Origin: Solicoccozyma terricola
Lineage: Eukaryota; Basidiomycota; Tremellomycetes; Filobasidiales; Piskurozymaceae
Direction: 5' to 3'
NCBI GenBank assembly: GCA_001600875.1
Contig: BCLD01000026.1
Span: 97,086 to 124,264 of the forward strand
Length of the DNA stretch: 27,179 bases
In this document: positions 19,191 through 27,179 of the stretch, in pieces
Layout of the letters: each line of letters starts with the position of its first letter
How positions within the stretch are numbered: position 1 is the first letter of the stretch
Translations under genes and position numbers: made by a program
The notes under the pieces: generated by a model
What the model saw: the letters and a program-made list of their open reading frames with translations, nothing else
Databases searched by the model: none
What the model was told of the DNA's origin: nothing

Positions 19191-19504
19191 TCAGCCCCAA
19201 ACTAACTACTGATAGATGATCTGGGAGCGACGCGTATGAGAAATGTTTGTAGCGGGTCCAGAGTACCCGCCGCCGGCTGGACATGATGGAAGCAGCGATG
19301 CAAACAAGGAAGAATGAAAGAAATGAAGGGGAACAAAATATCGATTACAAAATATGATAATTGAGCCGAACGTAATGTACCCTCCATCGCTGGACCAGCG
19401 TTTCCACATATACCTCCTCCGCACACCTATCTTTGTGCTTTCCCACCGGGCGCCCTTGCAACGGCACTTGCTTCTGCCGTCCTCGGACCAGATGACATCT
19501 GCCT
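19191..19504. other. Unassigned stretch
   Basis: No gene is recognised. The segment at 19243-19275 contains CCCGCCGCCGGCTGG, similar to the terminal repeat of the elements at 20591-21009, but no complete element is present. Confidence 0.4.
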
Positions 19505-20292
19505 TTAACTTTGATATATACTTTGGATATCACACCAACGTTGTTCAATTGTAGACCGCTCTAATGCTCCCTCTGATTTCGGGAGATAATCACCCTTGCT
19601 GAGATGATGCACTGGTGATGGAACAGGATTGTAACCCATCATTATGGGTCCTGGGGAGTTGCTTTGGAAACTGCCTGCGTCTGATCGTTTGCCAGCGTCC
19701 TCAACCTTGACAGGCTGAGGGTGGTGCTGAAACATCAGGTCACATCAGGTCATTTGCAATCGAACTCCATCGAATGATGAGCTCACTAGTAAACACTCCG
19801 TAAAGCTGAACGGCATACCCTCCTGCTGCTGTTGCATCTCACCTGCCGGCTCCGCTTGCAGATTCTTCGTAAAACCCGGTTCCCTCTGTGGACTTTGTTG
19901 CGCCTGCACCTGAAACTGATTCGCCCCACCCGCCGAACCCAATATATGATACACCGGACTTTGACTGGGTAGATAGTGCATCAGATGTCCGTCCGTCGAT
20001 TCCGCCGAGATCATCCATGTTCCTAAAACACTGATCGCGATTGATCCACTTGGTGATTGCGCTGCTGTCGCTTCTGGTCGCATCCTGGGATCAAAGCCCA
20101 TTTTAGCGGCGATCATCCTCTGGAAGTAGGCGGATTGTCGCATTTGTGGTCGGTAAGCTAGTGCGGAAGTGGAGGAGGTTGAGGTGTTCTTCCATCCTGA
20201 AAGAGATTGGATTCGCCTGTCGTCGGCTTCCAGTGTGCTCCCATATGTGGTGATGCTCTTGGTGAACCATAATGAGACATAGTTGAGGTCTT
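19505..20292 (-). CDS. Unrecognised Gln/Ser/Pro-rich protein, C-terminal two exons
   Basis: Exon 1 (19787-20292, acceptor CTAAG) reads 'EDLNYVSLWFTKSITTYGST' then LEADDRRIQSLSGW, 'QMRQSAYFQRMIAAKMGFDP', and 'YLPSQSPVYHILGSAGGANQ' followed by a QVQAQQSPQ Gln-rich part. A 60-nt intron with a TGAC-type branch point joins it in phase to exon 2 (19505-19726): HHPQPVKVEDAGKRSD, 'GSFQSNSPGPIMMGYNPVPS', stop at 19505. The Gln-rich, low-complexity C-terminus suits a nuclear regulator, but no DNA-binding domain is in the window and I do not recognise the family. Further 5' exons are not obvious upstream of 20292, where the repeat island begins, so the gene may be truncated. Confidence 0.55.
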
Positions 20293-20399
20293 CTTAGCTA
20301 ATCGTTTCCGGGGAAAGCGTTCAGTTTAACTACTGTAGCCACTTCCGTTAGCAAGATCATGCTCCCGTCACCGGTCCAGGACTCGCTCATCACTGGCTG

Positions 20400-20561
20400 G
20401 CCAGCTACACGTGCGAGACGGAAGCACCGCGAAACATATACAGTGAAACATGTCTCATGCACTAGTTTATCACCACTGATCGCCACCTGCGGAAGCATGC
20501 GTGCCACCTTCCTGGGCTCCCCGCTAACTGATGGATGCAAACGGGATCTAAAACTCGATAC
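20400..20561. repeat. Direct repeat R1
   Basis: Matches R2 (21139-21322) in the same orientation, sharing CACCGCGAAACATATACAGT and TATCACCACTGATCGCC and GCTAACTGATGGAT. On the minus strand both read related proteins: R1 VAISGDKLVHETCFTVYVSR CFRLARVAG. Confidence 0.7.
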
Positions 20562-20585
20562 CTTTCAAAACTAATCACGGTTATT

Positions 20586-20722
20586 AACTACCGGCGGCAA
20601 GTGAACTTCGCGGGGTGGATACAATGAAAGAGACGTTTGTAACGGTCTCAGTATAACCTCGTCGCCCCTTCACGACAACTAACGACTGCACAGAGTTACC
20701 CTTTGGGGTGCCGCCGGCTCGA
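20586..20722 (+). repeat. Inverted repeat, left arm (127-bp MITE-like unit with 9-bp terminal repeats)
   Basis: The unit 20591-20717 begins CCGGCGGCA and ends TGCCGCCGG. The whole arm, including flanks AACTA and CTCGA, is the reverse complement of 20876-21014 with scattered differences; the segment GTAACGGTCTCAGTATAACC is exact in both. Confidence 0.8.
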
Positions 20723-20875
20723 GTGTGTAGGTCCCCAATGGGCCCCAGGAAGGGAAAAAAATCCTCGACAAAAATGGTGGTGTCTGGCGTGTTGGAATAT
20801 CTTGGCAAAACGCCTAAGCAACTAAACCATTTTCGTTATGGACACGGGAGCAGTTCCCACGGTGGTTCAACCATT

Positions 20876-21014
20876 TCGAGCCGGCGGCACTACAACCCTT
20901 GACCCTGTGCAGTCGTCAGCGGCGGAGGGTCTGAGGTTGTCGTGCAGGGGCGACGAGGTTATACTGAGACCGTTACAAACACCACTTTCATTGTATCACT
21001 TGCCGCCGGTAGTT
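20876..21014 (-). repeat. Inverted repeat, right arm
   Basis: The unit 20881-21009 has the same 9-bp ends in inverted orientation. The 153-bp spacer (20723-20875) has no recognised content. The arms could form a ~137-bp hairpin stem. Confidence 0.8.
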
Positions 21015-21138
21015 GCTCTGTGAATTGGTAGCCTAAGGGCGGTTTTGGTCTAGACCAGTTGCCCATGTCGGAGGAGGCTAGAACAGAACAAACACGTTCA
21101 AGGAGAGCAGAGTCTGCATTCATCGTTACAAAGCGAAA

Positions 21139-21322
21139 GCCAGGTACACGAATGAGTCGGAAACACCGCGAAACATATACAGTGATACAGCATGTCTCAT
21201 TCAACCGTGTATCACCACTGATCGCCGCCTGCGCAAGCATCCGTGTCAGGATTATTGGGCTCACGCTAACTGATGGATACAAACTGGGATTTAAACGAGA
21301 TCTAAGATCTAAAATTCGATAC
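21139..21322. repeat. Direct repeat R2
   Basis: Partner of R1. The minus frame reads LAQAAISGDTRLNETCCITV then YVSRCFRLIRVPG, with one extra codon relative to R1, so length differences have kept the frame. The two direct repeats bracket the inverted repeat. Confidence 0.7.
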
Positions 21323-22280
21323 GGTCCCAGAAAGGAGTTGAACGTGTGCTGGCTCGTAAAGACCTGGGCTGCTTCCAACGTCCTCATCCGTAGGCCGGTA
21401 CATTCGTAATTGGATCTAGATCTACCCTAGGTTTTCTTGTTCACTAACCGACGATGTGCAACACCGAGAGATGGGGGTGGACGAACGAGCATATAACCCT
21501 GCGATGCGATCGGCACACGACCGAACAAACTCCGACGATCTTCCATCCATCTACTCGACCTCAACTAAGCAAAACAACGCTAGGGGTTTAGTTTGATCAA
21601 CGTCGAGGTCTACCCCGCAAACCTCTCGATCTTACAAGGTCTACCTACGGCCTGTCGTCAATACCTCCTATTGGGAGACAATACCCCTGTGGAACCGGTA
21701 AATTGGGTTAACGTATCCTTCTCCCCTTCGCCCTCTACCTTGACGGAATAGTAGGCTGAGCCTGGACGATCTGCATGATAGAGAACAAGGTAAGTACTCT
21801 GGTCTAGATTTGAGGATCTGGTCCGCGTGGTGGGTGTTTGGCGAGGGCGGTTGTTAGCAGGATTCGGGTTGTAGGCACGGTGGCGTTTCGAAGGCGACAA
21901 GCGTGGCGTGAAGGGCCCCGGGACGACGATCGCCTGTTTGCAAGTTGAAAGAGATTTGCTATGGTTTTGGGGAATCGAGTACCGTCGAACGGTCAACCTG
22001 ACTGACAAACTCGGTCTTATTGTTCTTCGTCATCATCATCATCACCATCACCATCGTCTACAACCATCAACTACAAATACCGCACGCACATGCCTCAACA
22101 TGCTGTTCGTCCATCCCTTTCCACGTTCACTTTCACTTTCTACCCATGCTCCATACCCCGCTCATCACTGGTCACCACCCTCATGACTATCACGCCATCA
22201 TACACCAAACCGACCGTCTTATCACTCGCCAAGATCACCACAACCGCACAGCACCGCGCATTACCATCACGACCACTACT
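21323..22280. promoter_or_regulatory. Upstream region of the cyclin gene
   Basis: No coding sequence is recognised. A strong splice donor, AACAAGGTAAGTACTC, lies at about 21786-21797 on the plus strand and may belong to an intron in the 5' leader of the cyclin gene. A CATCATCATCATCACCATC microsatellite is at 22029-22054, followed by C/T/A-rich leader-like DNA. Confidence 0.35.
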
Positions 22281-23254
22281 ATGACCGCCGCCCCGGCAAC
22301 AACAACCATCCATCCAATCCCTGGTCCATTAAATTGTTCATCCCACTCTCACGCACTCAGCGATTCACCCATCTCCTCCACCGCATCCTCAAACACCGCA
22401 CGAAGACAGCGTAAAGAGCAGGTCGCGGAGATGTTGAGGTGGAGTCAAGAACTGGCTGCGTTGGGTGGTCAGCAGCAACTACAAGAAGCTACTGTTGCTG
22501 CGTCGTCATCGGCTTTGTGGGCAGTACGGCAGCCAGGTAAGCAAGCGGCACCTGCACAACAACAGCAGCAGCAGCAGCAGCTGAAGGAACATGCTTCCGA
22601 TCCGTATTATGGACATGAGCCGACGGCAGTCATGGCCAGTCGATTCGTGAGTCTCCTTCACACCCGTTATCCAGCGCACACCACTCACCGTTTCCTTCGT
22701 CTCTCGCTCGCTTCCGTGTTGCTTCGCTCCGTTCGCTCGGCAGATCATTTCAATGTTCAACTGTCCCAATGTCCCACCCGCCTCCTCCGTCCCACCACAC
22801 GCTCCCCTCCCCACCCTCGCGCACTTCATCGCCTATGCCCTACACCGCACCCGTCTTCCGCACTTCGTCACCCTCCTCGCCCTCCTCCTCCTCCGCCGAC
22901 TCAAGACCCGTTACCCCACCGCGCATGGAGCAAGCGGGCACAGATTGCTCATATCAGCGCTTATGATTGCATGCAAGGTGGTCTGCGACCATACCTACTC
23001 GACTCAGAGTTGGAGTGTGGTCGGTCAGAAGATGTTTAGTCTGAAGGAGATGAATCAGATGGAGAGGGAGATGTTTAGTTATCTCGAGTGGAACTTGGTG
23101 AGTCTTGCTGCAGGGTGCCAGTGCAGCTCCTTCGAATGGTTTTCTGACGTCGACGTCGTTGGCAACCGCGCAGAACTCTACTGCTCAGGAAGTCGACGAG
23201 TTTGAGCAGATGCTGGTCCAAGAGCACGGAGCTATCCCCAGGTTAGAGGGTTAG
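22281..23254 (+). CDS. Pho80/Pcl-type cyclin
   Basis: Three exons: 22281-22646, 22744-23097, 23189-23254, all joined in phase 0 by GTGAGT...CAG introns, giving about 261 residues. The start MTAAPATTT is chosen because upstream codons are His/Thr/Pro-rich leader translation. Residues ~45-60 read RRQRKEQVAEMLRWSQELAA; a polyQ run follows at ~95-105. The cyclin box begins near SRF/IISMFNC and reads 'LAHFIAYALHRTRLPHFVTL', LLLRRLKTRYPTAHGASGHR, 'LLISALMIACKVVCDHTYST', QSWSVVGQKMFSLKEMNQME, REMFSYLEWNL: the family core in which KxxxDxxY and MEREMxxYLEW bind the kinase partner (Pho85/CDK5-like). It should act in nutrient signalling or polarity/cell-cycle control. The short third exon (EVDEFEQMLVQEHGAIPR) resembles the end of such boxes, so it may be complete or 3'-shortened. 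No breaks seen. Confidence 0.9.
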
Positions 23255-23425
23255 GGGTGGGGCACTTGGAGGAGGAGTTGAAGGCGAACGAAACGGCTGA
23301 TGGCCAAGAGACAGCAGTGCAAGAAAAGAGAAGCAAGAAAGGGAGAACCGAGTGGAAGTTACAGAACTACACCAACAAAAGTAGAGCGGAGATCACAGGA
23401 TATCAAGTGGCTAAACCTGTGTTGG

Positions 23426-23633
23426 TGTTGAAATAACCGTGTCGTTAGAGCGCTCTATCACTCCGGACAGTAGGACACTTCTTCGGACGATCGGACAATT
23501 GACCGGAGGAATAATGGGAGGATGCAGGTATCGAGTTAACCATCGTCCTCTAGCCGTCTCTTTGACTATAAAGATCCAGGGAATGTCGAGCCAGAGGTGT
23601 ACTTTTGTAGAAGAACAACCAATTCATTTGTCA
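23426..23633 (+). mobile_element. Family 1 copia solo LTR, copy 3, with target-site duplication
   Basis: The 208-bp element starts TGTTGAAATAACC and ends TTCATTTGTCA. It is flanked by identical 5-bp GTTGG at 23421-23425 and 23634-23638. This defines the family's exact ends and shows LTR-LTR recombination of a former full element. Confidence 0.95.
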
Positions 23634-23638
23634 GTTGG

Positions 23639-24191
23639 TGGAGTCACTAAGCCACACTTCACACATTTTGGATTTTAGGGATTCATTCTTGTCACGATCT
23701 TCATCATTAGAGGTATCGTTGGGTTCATCATCCTCGGAGGTATAGCCATCGAAACTTCAGTCTTTGTCCTCAGCTTCCTCCAAGGTATCGTCAACGTTGG
23801 AAGCGCTATTGTCTCCGCCATTGACCTCGATATCAACCGACATTTTCATCCTGCGACTGAAATATATTACATTCACGCTCGTTCAATCCCCCGCCCCCCT
23901 CGCCCCCACCCCCAAACGCCAAAAAGATATGGTAAGAATAGGTAATTTGTGTCATGGTTTTCACATGTTAACGCCCTTCCCGTCGCTTTCACTCCCTTGC
24001 TCGCTGTCTCGCGACACTATGTATAGAAGTCTTAAGCATCACAGGATATGTCATATCTGACATATTCCGAGAATAGGGAACATGTACATCATTGGTAACA
24101 TTACCGCGAACACATTTTCCAGAGGAATTCCGCCCCATAACCCCCTGATCTGCAACTCATCGTCCTTTCTCTTCCTTGGTCATCTCCTTGC
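23639..24191. other. Mostly gene-free stretch with an acidic open frame
   Basis: A minus-strand frame starting at 23843 reads MSVDIEVNGGDNSASNVDDT, LEEAEDKD, a TGA at 23757-23759, then in the same frame SFDGYTSEDDEPNDTSNDED. It is Asp/Glu/Ser-rich and of unknown nature. From 23844 to 24191 nothing is recognised. Confidence 0.35.
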
Positions 24192-24650
24192 TTATCCGCT
24201 CAAAGCCGGAGTCGCTGAGACCAAAGTTTCGTTGTGGGAGCCATCAAACTTCCTCTCATCCATCTCGGGAGTATTGATAGGGTCTTCAGAAGGCTTGTCC
24301 TCGTCATGGATGTACACTTCAGCATGGTTTTGAACCGCGTCTCCAGGGCAATCGACAAGAACTGCAATCTCCTCAAGGGGGAGGGGACCGTCCCTCCCTT
24401 TGGTTTCGATCATATACTTTCAGAGGGAAGGCTGTCCGAAATTGAAAGGGTCAGTGGCTAGTTTTCCCACGCATAGACGATAAAGTAACTAACGCAATTC
24501 GAAAGCATGGAAGACACAATAAACAATGTAGTACTATTTGACCGCAGGTTTACCAGCTGCAACCCACAATCAACTTAACGCCGACTCACCTTCAAAGCAA
24601 TAGCATTCAGGGCAATGGGGTTGAAGTATTGGTTCTGGATTGCATTTTTA
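24192..24650 (-). pseudogene. MFS sugar transporter (lactose/quinate-permease-like), C-terminal exons only
   Basis: Minus-strand pieces: 24590-~24650 reads NQYFNPIALNAIALK before a GTGAGT donor; about 24495-24533 reads YYIVYCVFHAFEL after a TAG acceptor; 24192-24413 reads MIETKGRDGPLPLEEIAVLV then DCPGDAVQNHAEVYIHDEDK and stops. These correspond to the loop before TM11-TM12 and the ETKGR...LEEIAVLFDG cytoplasmic tail of fungal MFS sugar transporters. Most of TM12 is missing between FEL and MIETKGR, and the donor phase there does not fit, so it is broken. A family 2 LTR begins 68 bp upstream (24718), which removed or displaced the rest of the gene. Confidence 0.75.
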
Positions 24651-24717
24651 TGGTGAGTAGACTGAATGACTTCCGGACTCATACAGATACCCGAGACGTC
24701 GATCATGAAGGAGAATA

Positions 24718-25300
24718 TGTTGAATATAGACGCATCCGGTCATAGAACAATAGGCAACAGGACTCAAGATGGAAAGAAGGTTGGAAACAGGAAGGTCTCA
24801 AGGATTGGTCTGAGAAGGAAGGAAGTGAAACATGGAAACAATGTATATCAGTACATTCTGTTAAGTTAGGGCTTCTAACGCGGCGCGTGTCCGTAAGACT
24901 GTCAACAAGTACAGAACGCGTGTCCGTAACACTGTCAGCAAGCTGTATGGCTGTCAGCAAGCCTGGATCAGTCTAGGAAGCATCAGTATAAGGTAGGATG
25001 CAAGTGTGGCAGAGGGGAACTCGTCTGGGACGACATAATACTGAGGTTATTGAGCTAGAGATGTAGTAGGAGAAATCACCGAATATCATTCCCAGTTTTG
25101 CCACCACTTTATGCACAACACATTCCATTGTTATAGGTCAACAACACTATCGGTGACTTAGGCAGAAGAGTACCCGACTTTAACTGTCGTTCTAAAGCCG
25201 CTCCTGCATCTATATAGGCAGGTAAAAGAGCTAGATCATCGTAGTTTTAAAAGCCCCATAAACAATACATTCACCTGCCTACAACCCCTATCTAATAACA
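24718..25300 (-). mobile_element. Family 2 LTR, copy C (longest, 583 bp)
   Basis: On the minus strand it starts TGTTATTAGATAGGGGTTG and ends GACGCGTCTATATTCAACA-like (plus strand TGTTGAATATAGACGC). It contains CCTATATAGATGCAGG as promoter-like element, the block matched by copy D, and a tandem duplication of the GTGTCCGTAA..CTGTCA.CAAG unit near 24888-24943. The flanks GAATA and GTGCC show no target duplication, so it may have moved by recombination or the ends have eroded. Confidence 0.75.
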
Positions 25301-25478
25301 GTGCCAAGGCGGCGTATCCCCATAATCCCTGTGTTTTAAACCCTTCATAATCATTGTCCGCTGGATATGAAAATCTATCAGAGACCTTGCCACTAACATC
25401 CAACATCAAGGAGTCACCTTCAACAATCTGACCCTCAAATCTCATCAAGGTAGGGGGTATTATTCCCCTTCGATTCAG
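25301..25478. other. Stretch between LTR and oxidoreductase exon
   Basis: The minus frame (25236-25496) is open but crosses from the LTR into an intron-like region, so I do not call it a gene. The right end serves as the acceptor region (CGATTCAG) of the next exon. Confidence 0.4.
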
Positions 25479-26196
25479 TCCATGATCTGAGTGCAATGAG
25501 GGAATTGCTTGGCATGCCCCAAAGGGTGTTGGCCGCTACAAGAAGTCCCAACGGTTTGTTCATGACTGTGCTTTCCCAATTGTCAGTACGCGTGGAGGTT
25601 AGCTCTCACCACTGGGTTTTCTTTGCTGATCCGGGGGGCGGGTTTTTTCCCTTGTTTTCCTTCGGTCAGCGACTCCTTCGTCTGCTTCTATGAGGTCTGA
25701 ATCGTTTCCCAGGCGATGTCGGTGCGTCTCAGAACTGATGGCCTCTTCGCTGAACAGATGGGAATCGATCACGTACGCACATTCGACGCTCACATCGAGG
25801 TCTATGGTGTCGACAAGCATATCAAGGTCACCTATGACACGTGAGTTACTAGTATTAGCTTTCACTCCCGACTTTGCAGCACCGCTGACTATGCGGGAAG
25901 CTCCCTACAGCCCATATGTCAAAGGTTTGCCAACCGTCGCCACCATTTTGTCTTCCAAGGCGAATGGAGATCATTCGGAAGAAACCATTCGGCCGACTTA
26001 CGAAGATGCATACACGTCGGAGTATCGGGAACTCTACGATTGGGTTGTGCACGGGAAACAGGTCAAAACTGGCGCGGCTGACGGTGAGCTGTGATAGGGT
26101 TTCCCCAATTGGCAGTGAGAGGCGCTTACAGTCATCCACGCGGACGTAGCCAAGAAGGACTTGGAAATCTTCGATATGATCATGGCCGCTCTATGA
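25479..26196 (+). pseudogene. Gfo/Idh/MocA-family oxidoreductase, C-terminal half in five exons (N-terminus lost)
   Basis: Exons 25479-25581, 25670-25694, 25758-25840, 25911-26083, 26132-26196 join in phase and end at a TGA. They read HDLSAMRELLGMPQRVLAAT then RSPNGLFMTVL, FDSFVCFYE, MGIDHVRTFDAHIEVYGVDK and HIKVTYDT, PYVKGLPTVATI, 'EETIRPTYEDAYTSEYRELY' and DWVVHGKQVKTGAAD, then KKDLEIFDMIMAAL. This is the C-terminal beta-sheet substrate domain of Gfo/Idh/MocA enzymes, which oxidise sugars, inositols and anhydrosugars with NAD(P). The HD at the start of the fragment corresponds to the active-site His region. The Rossmann nucleotide-binding half (GxGxxG) is missing: an LTR lies immediately upstream. 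The donor GTCTGA after exon 2 is unusual. The surviving part has no stop or shift, so its truncation may be recent. Confidence 0.85.
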
Positions 26197-26610
26197 GGAA
26201 CGGCATTTGTATGACGCAACTGCCTTCGGATTTCTGCTGTGATCATTATGTTCAACTTTTGTGATGTCAGGTCGCTTCTCTGTGATCTGCACGGTCAGCT
26301 GTCCGTCTCTCCGCTCGTGTGGAGATCACTTGTTCCGACATCAACGTGGATCCTATTCCAGCCAAGCTCAAGTAAAAGTCTGATTCTGACCCTCCATCTG
26401 CAACTGTCGATCCTGCTTCTGAACATTCCACTCCCTGTAAAATACAAATACAAACGCTGCTGTCATTGCTGTTCGTAGGATGGCACTATTTGGAACTCCG
26501 TGACTGGATGCGCAGTGTGCGTACGTCAGGGGTGTACTTTGAAAAAAATCTACTATTAGTTTAACAGAAAATCACTCATAAATAAGAGCTTTGATTCCAG
26601 CAAGGGCGAG
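26197..26610. other. Gene-free stretch
   Basis: Downstream region of the oxidoreductase. No recognisable gene or repeat is seen. Confidence 0.4.
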
Positions 26611-26745
26611 TTGTTCCACTAAGGTTGCAGGCAGGAGAATGAATTGTATATGGGTGCTTCTCTAACACACAACAATCTCTAGCTCGCACACCCTGGCTAT
26701 ATAGATGCAACATCGGGCTTAGAATAACAGGGAAAGTTAGTGTTG
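26611..26745 (+). mobile_element. Family 2 LTR, 5'-end fragment (copy B)
   Basis: Begins TTGTTCCACTAAGGTTGCAG and matches copy A (TTGTTCGACGAAGGTTGTAG) through GGCTATATAGATGCAACATC to about GAAAGTTAGTGTTG. The first T of TG is mutated or displaced, and the 3' part is not seen. Confidence 0.6.
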
Positions 26746-27179
26746 CTCGTATGTGACGGTGATGTGATGCCCACATATATAGCTTTCTCCAGCAATGTGA
26801 TAGAAGCAAAGAGGAGCACGTGGGACTGTCATGTCGCTTGAACAACTTTTCTCTAGCAGTGGGTCGAGGTGCACTGCGAACTCTTCTCGAATGAGCAACT
26901 TAACTCCATCAACCTTTCCCAACATAACTGTCAAACGGGACACATCCCAAGACCCTCAACCTGACGCTATTCTGCCTGGTCCAGATCTAGGCATTGCATT
27001 CGTGGATCATTGTGGCAAAATTGACCTGCCGTTCGTCTGTCGGAAATCACGTCACGTGACAGCGTCCCACTTCGCTTCTCAATCTTAGTTTAGATAACTT
27101 TCTATCCTCTCTTCTCCATCCTCTATAACCATAGGTGCATAGTGTTGAGTTAGTTCAAGGATAGATTCATAATCTCACA
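26746..27179. other. Unassigned right end
   Basis: Overlapping open frames on both strands (26831-27088 plus, 26737-26943 minus) have no recognisable family or splice structure. A gene could continue beyond the window. Confidence 0.3.

Noticed and set aside
20586..21014. CRISPR-like or tRNA-derived repeat
   Set aside because: There are only two inverted units and no regular spacers or cloverleaf; the organism is eukaryotic.
21658..22008. Minus-strand 116-residue frame upstream of the cyclin
   Set aside because: It overlaps a consensus plus-strand splice donor and has no recognisable features; more likely leader or promoter DNA.
22560..22580. CAG repeat as an expanded-repeat element
   Set aside because: It is a short polyQ run within the cyclin coding sequence, common in fungal regulators.
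25236..25496. Minus-strand frame across the right end of LTR copy C
   Set aside because: It crosses the LTR boundary and the acceptor of the oxidoreductase exon on the other strand, with no known motif.

Overview
The window looks like nuclear DNA of a filamentous or dimorphic fungus, most probably a basidiomycete. The recognisable genes are cut by many short introns (about 50-90 nt, GT...AG). The left edge holds a kinesin-light-chain-like TPR repeat of the kind common in fungal NLR-type proteins, and Ty1/copia retrotransposon remains and solo LTRs are scattered throughout. The subphylum cannot be fixed from the sequence. Most genes are fragments; those that read cleanly are a Pho80/Pcl-type cyclin (22281-23254), a two-exon gene of unknown function (6547-8195), and the C-terminal half of a Gfo/Idh/MocA oxidoreductase (25479-26196).

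Layout. 1-246: end of a TPR protein. 430-2300: low-complexity DNA (pyrimidine tract, GTCGTC-rich stretches). 2090-3075 and 6547-8350: two loci of an unrecognised gene group, each a new start codon just downstream of the same conserved C-terminal tail, on the minus strand. 3877-4197: an LTR of family 2. 4390-4770: coiled-coil coding remnant. 5739-6452 and 8850-9364: reverse transcriptase and RNase H ends of a copia element, the latter running through a purine tract into LTR family 1. 9404-10507: a levoglucosan kinase/AnmK-like sugar kinase, minus strand, missing both ends. 10564-11324: C-terminal half of a sugar transporter. 11340-14830: degraded DNA with LTR pieces. 14832-17924: a seven-helix fungal rhodopsin-like domain joined in one reading frame to a FucP/FHS-type permease. 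18131-19190: N-terminal and middle part of a sugar transporter, interrupted by an LTR. 19505-20292: two exons of an unrecognised Gln/Pro/Ser-rich protein. 20400-21322: a repeat island with a 137-bp inverted repeat inside a direct repeat. 22281-23254: cyclin. 23426-23633: a solo LTR with a perfect target duplication. 24192-24650: C-terminus of another sugar transporter. 24718-25300: family 2 LTR. 25479-26196: oxidoreductase. 26611 onward: another LTR piece and unassigned DNA.

Functional reading (inference). A kinase of the levoglucosan kinase/AnmK family, several sugar transporters, a FucP-type permease joined to a membrane receptor-like domain, and a Gfo/Idh/MocA oxidoreductase (the family that contains bacterial levoglucosan dehydrogenase) lie within 17 kb. 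This could be the wreck of a cluster for uptake and catabolism of 1,6-anhydrosugars or related sugars. LTR insertions and rearrangements have broken nearly every member. Several breaks are single missing bases in short homopolymers, so some could be assembly errors rather than true mutations.
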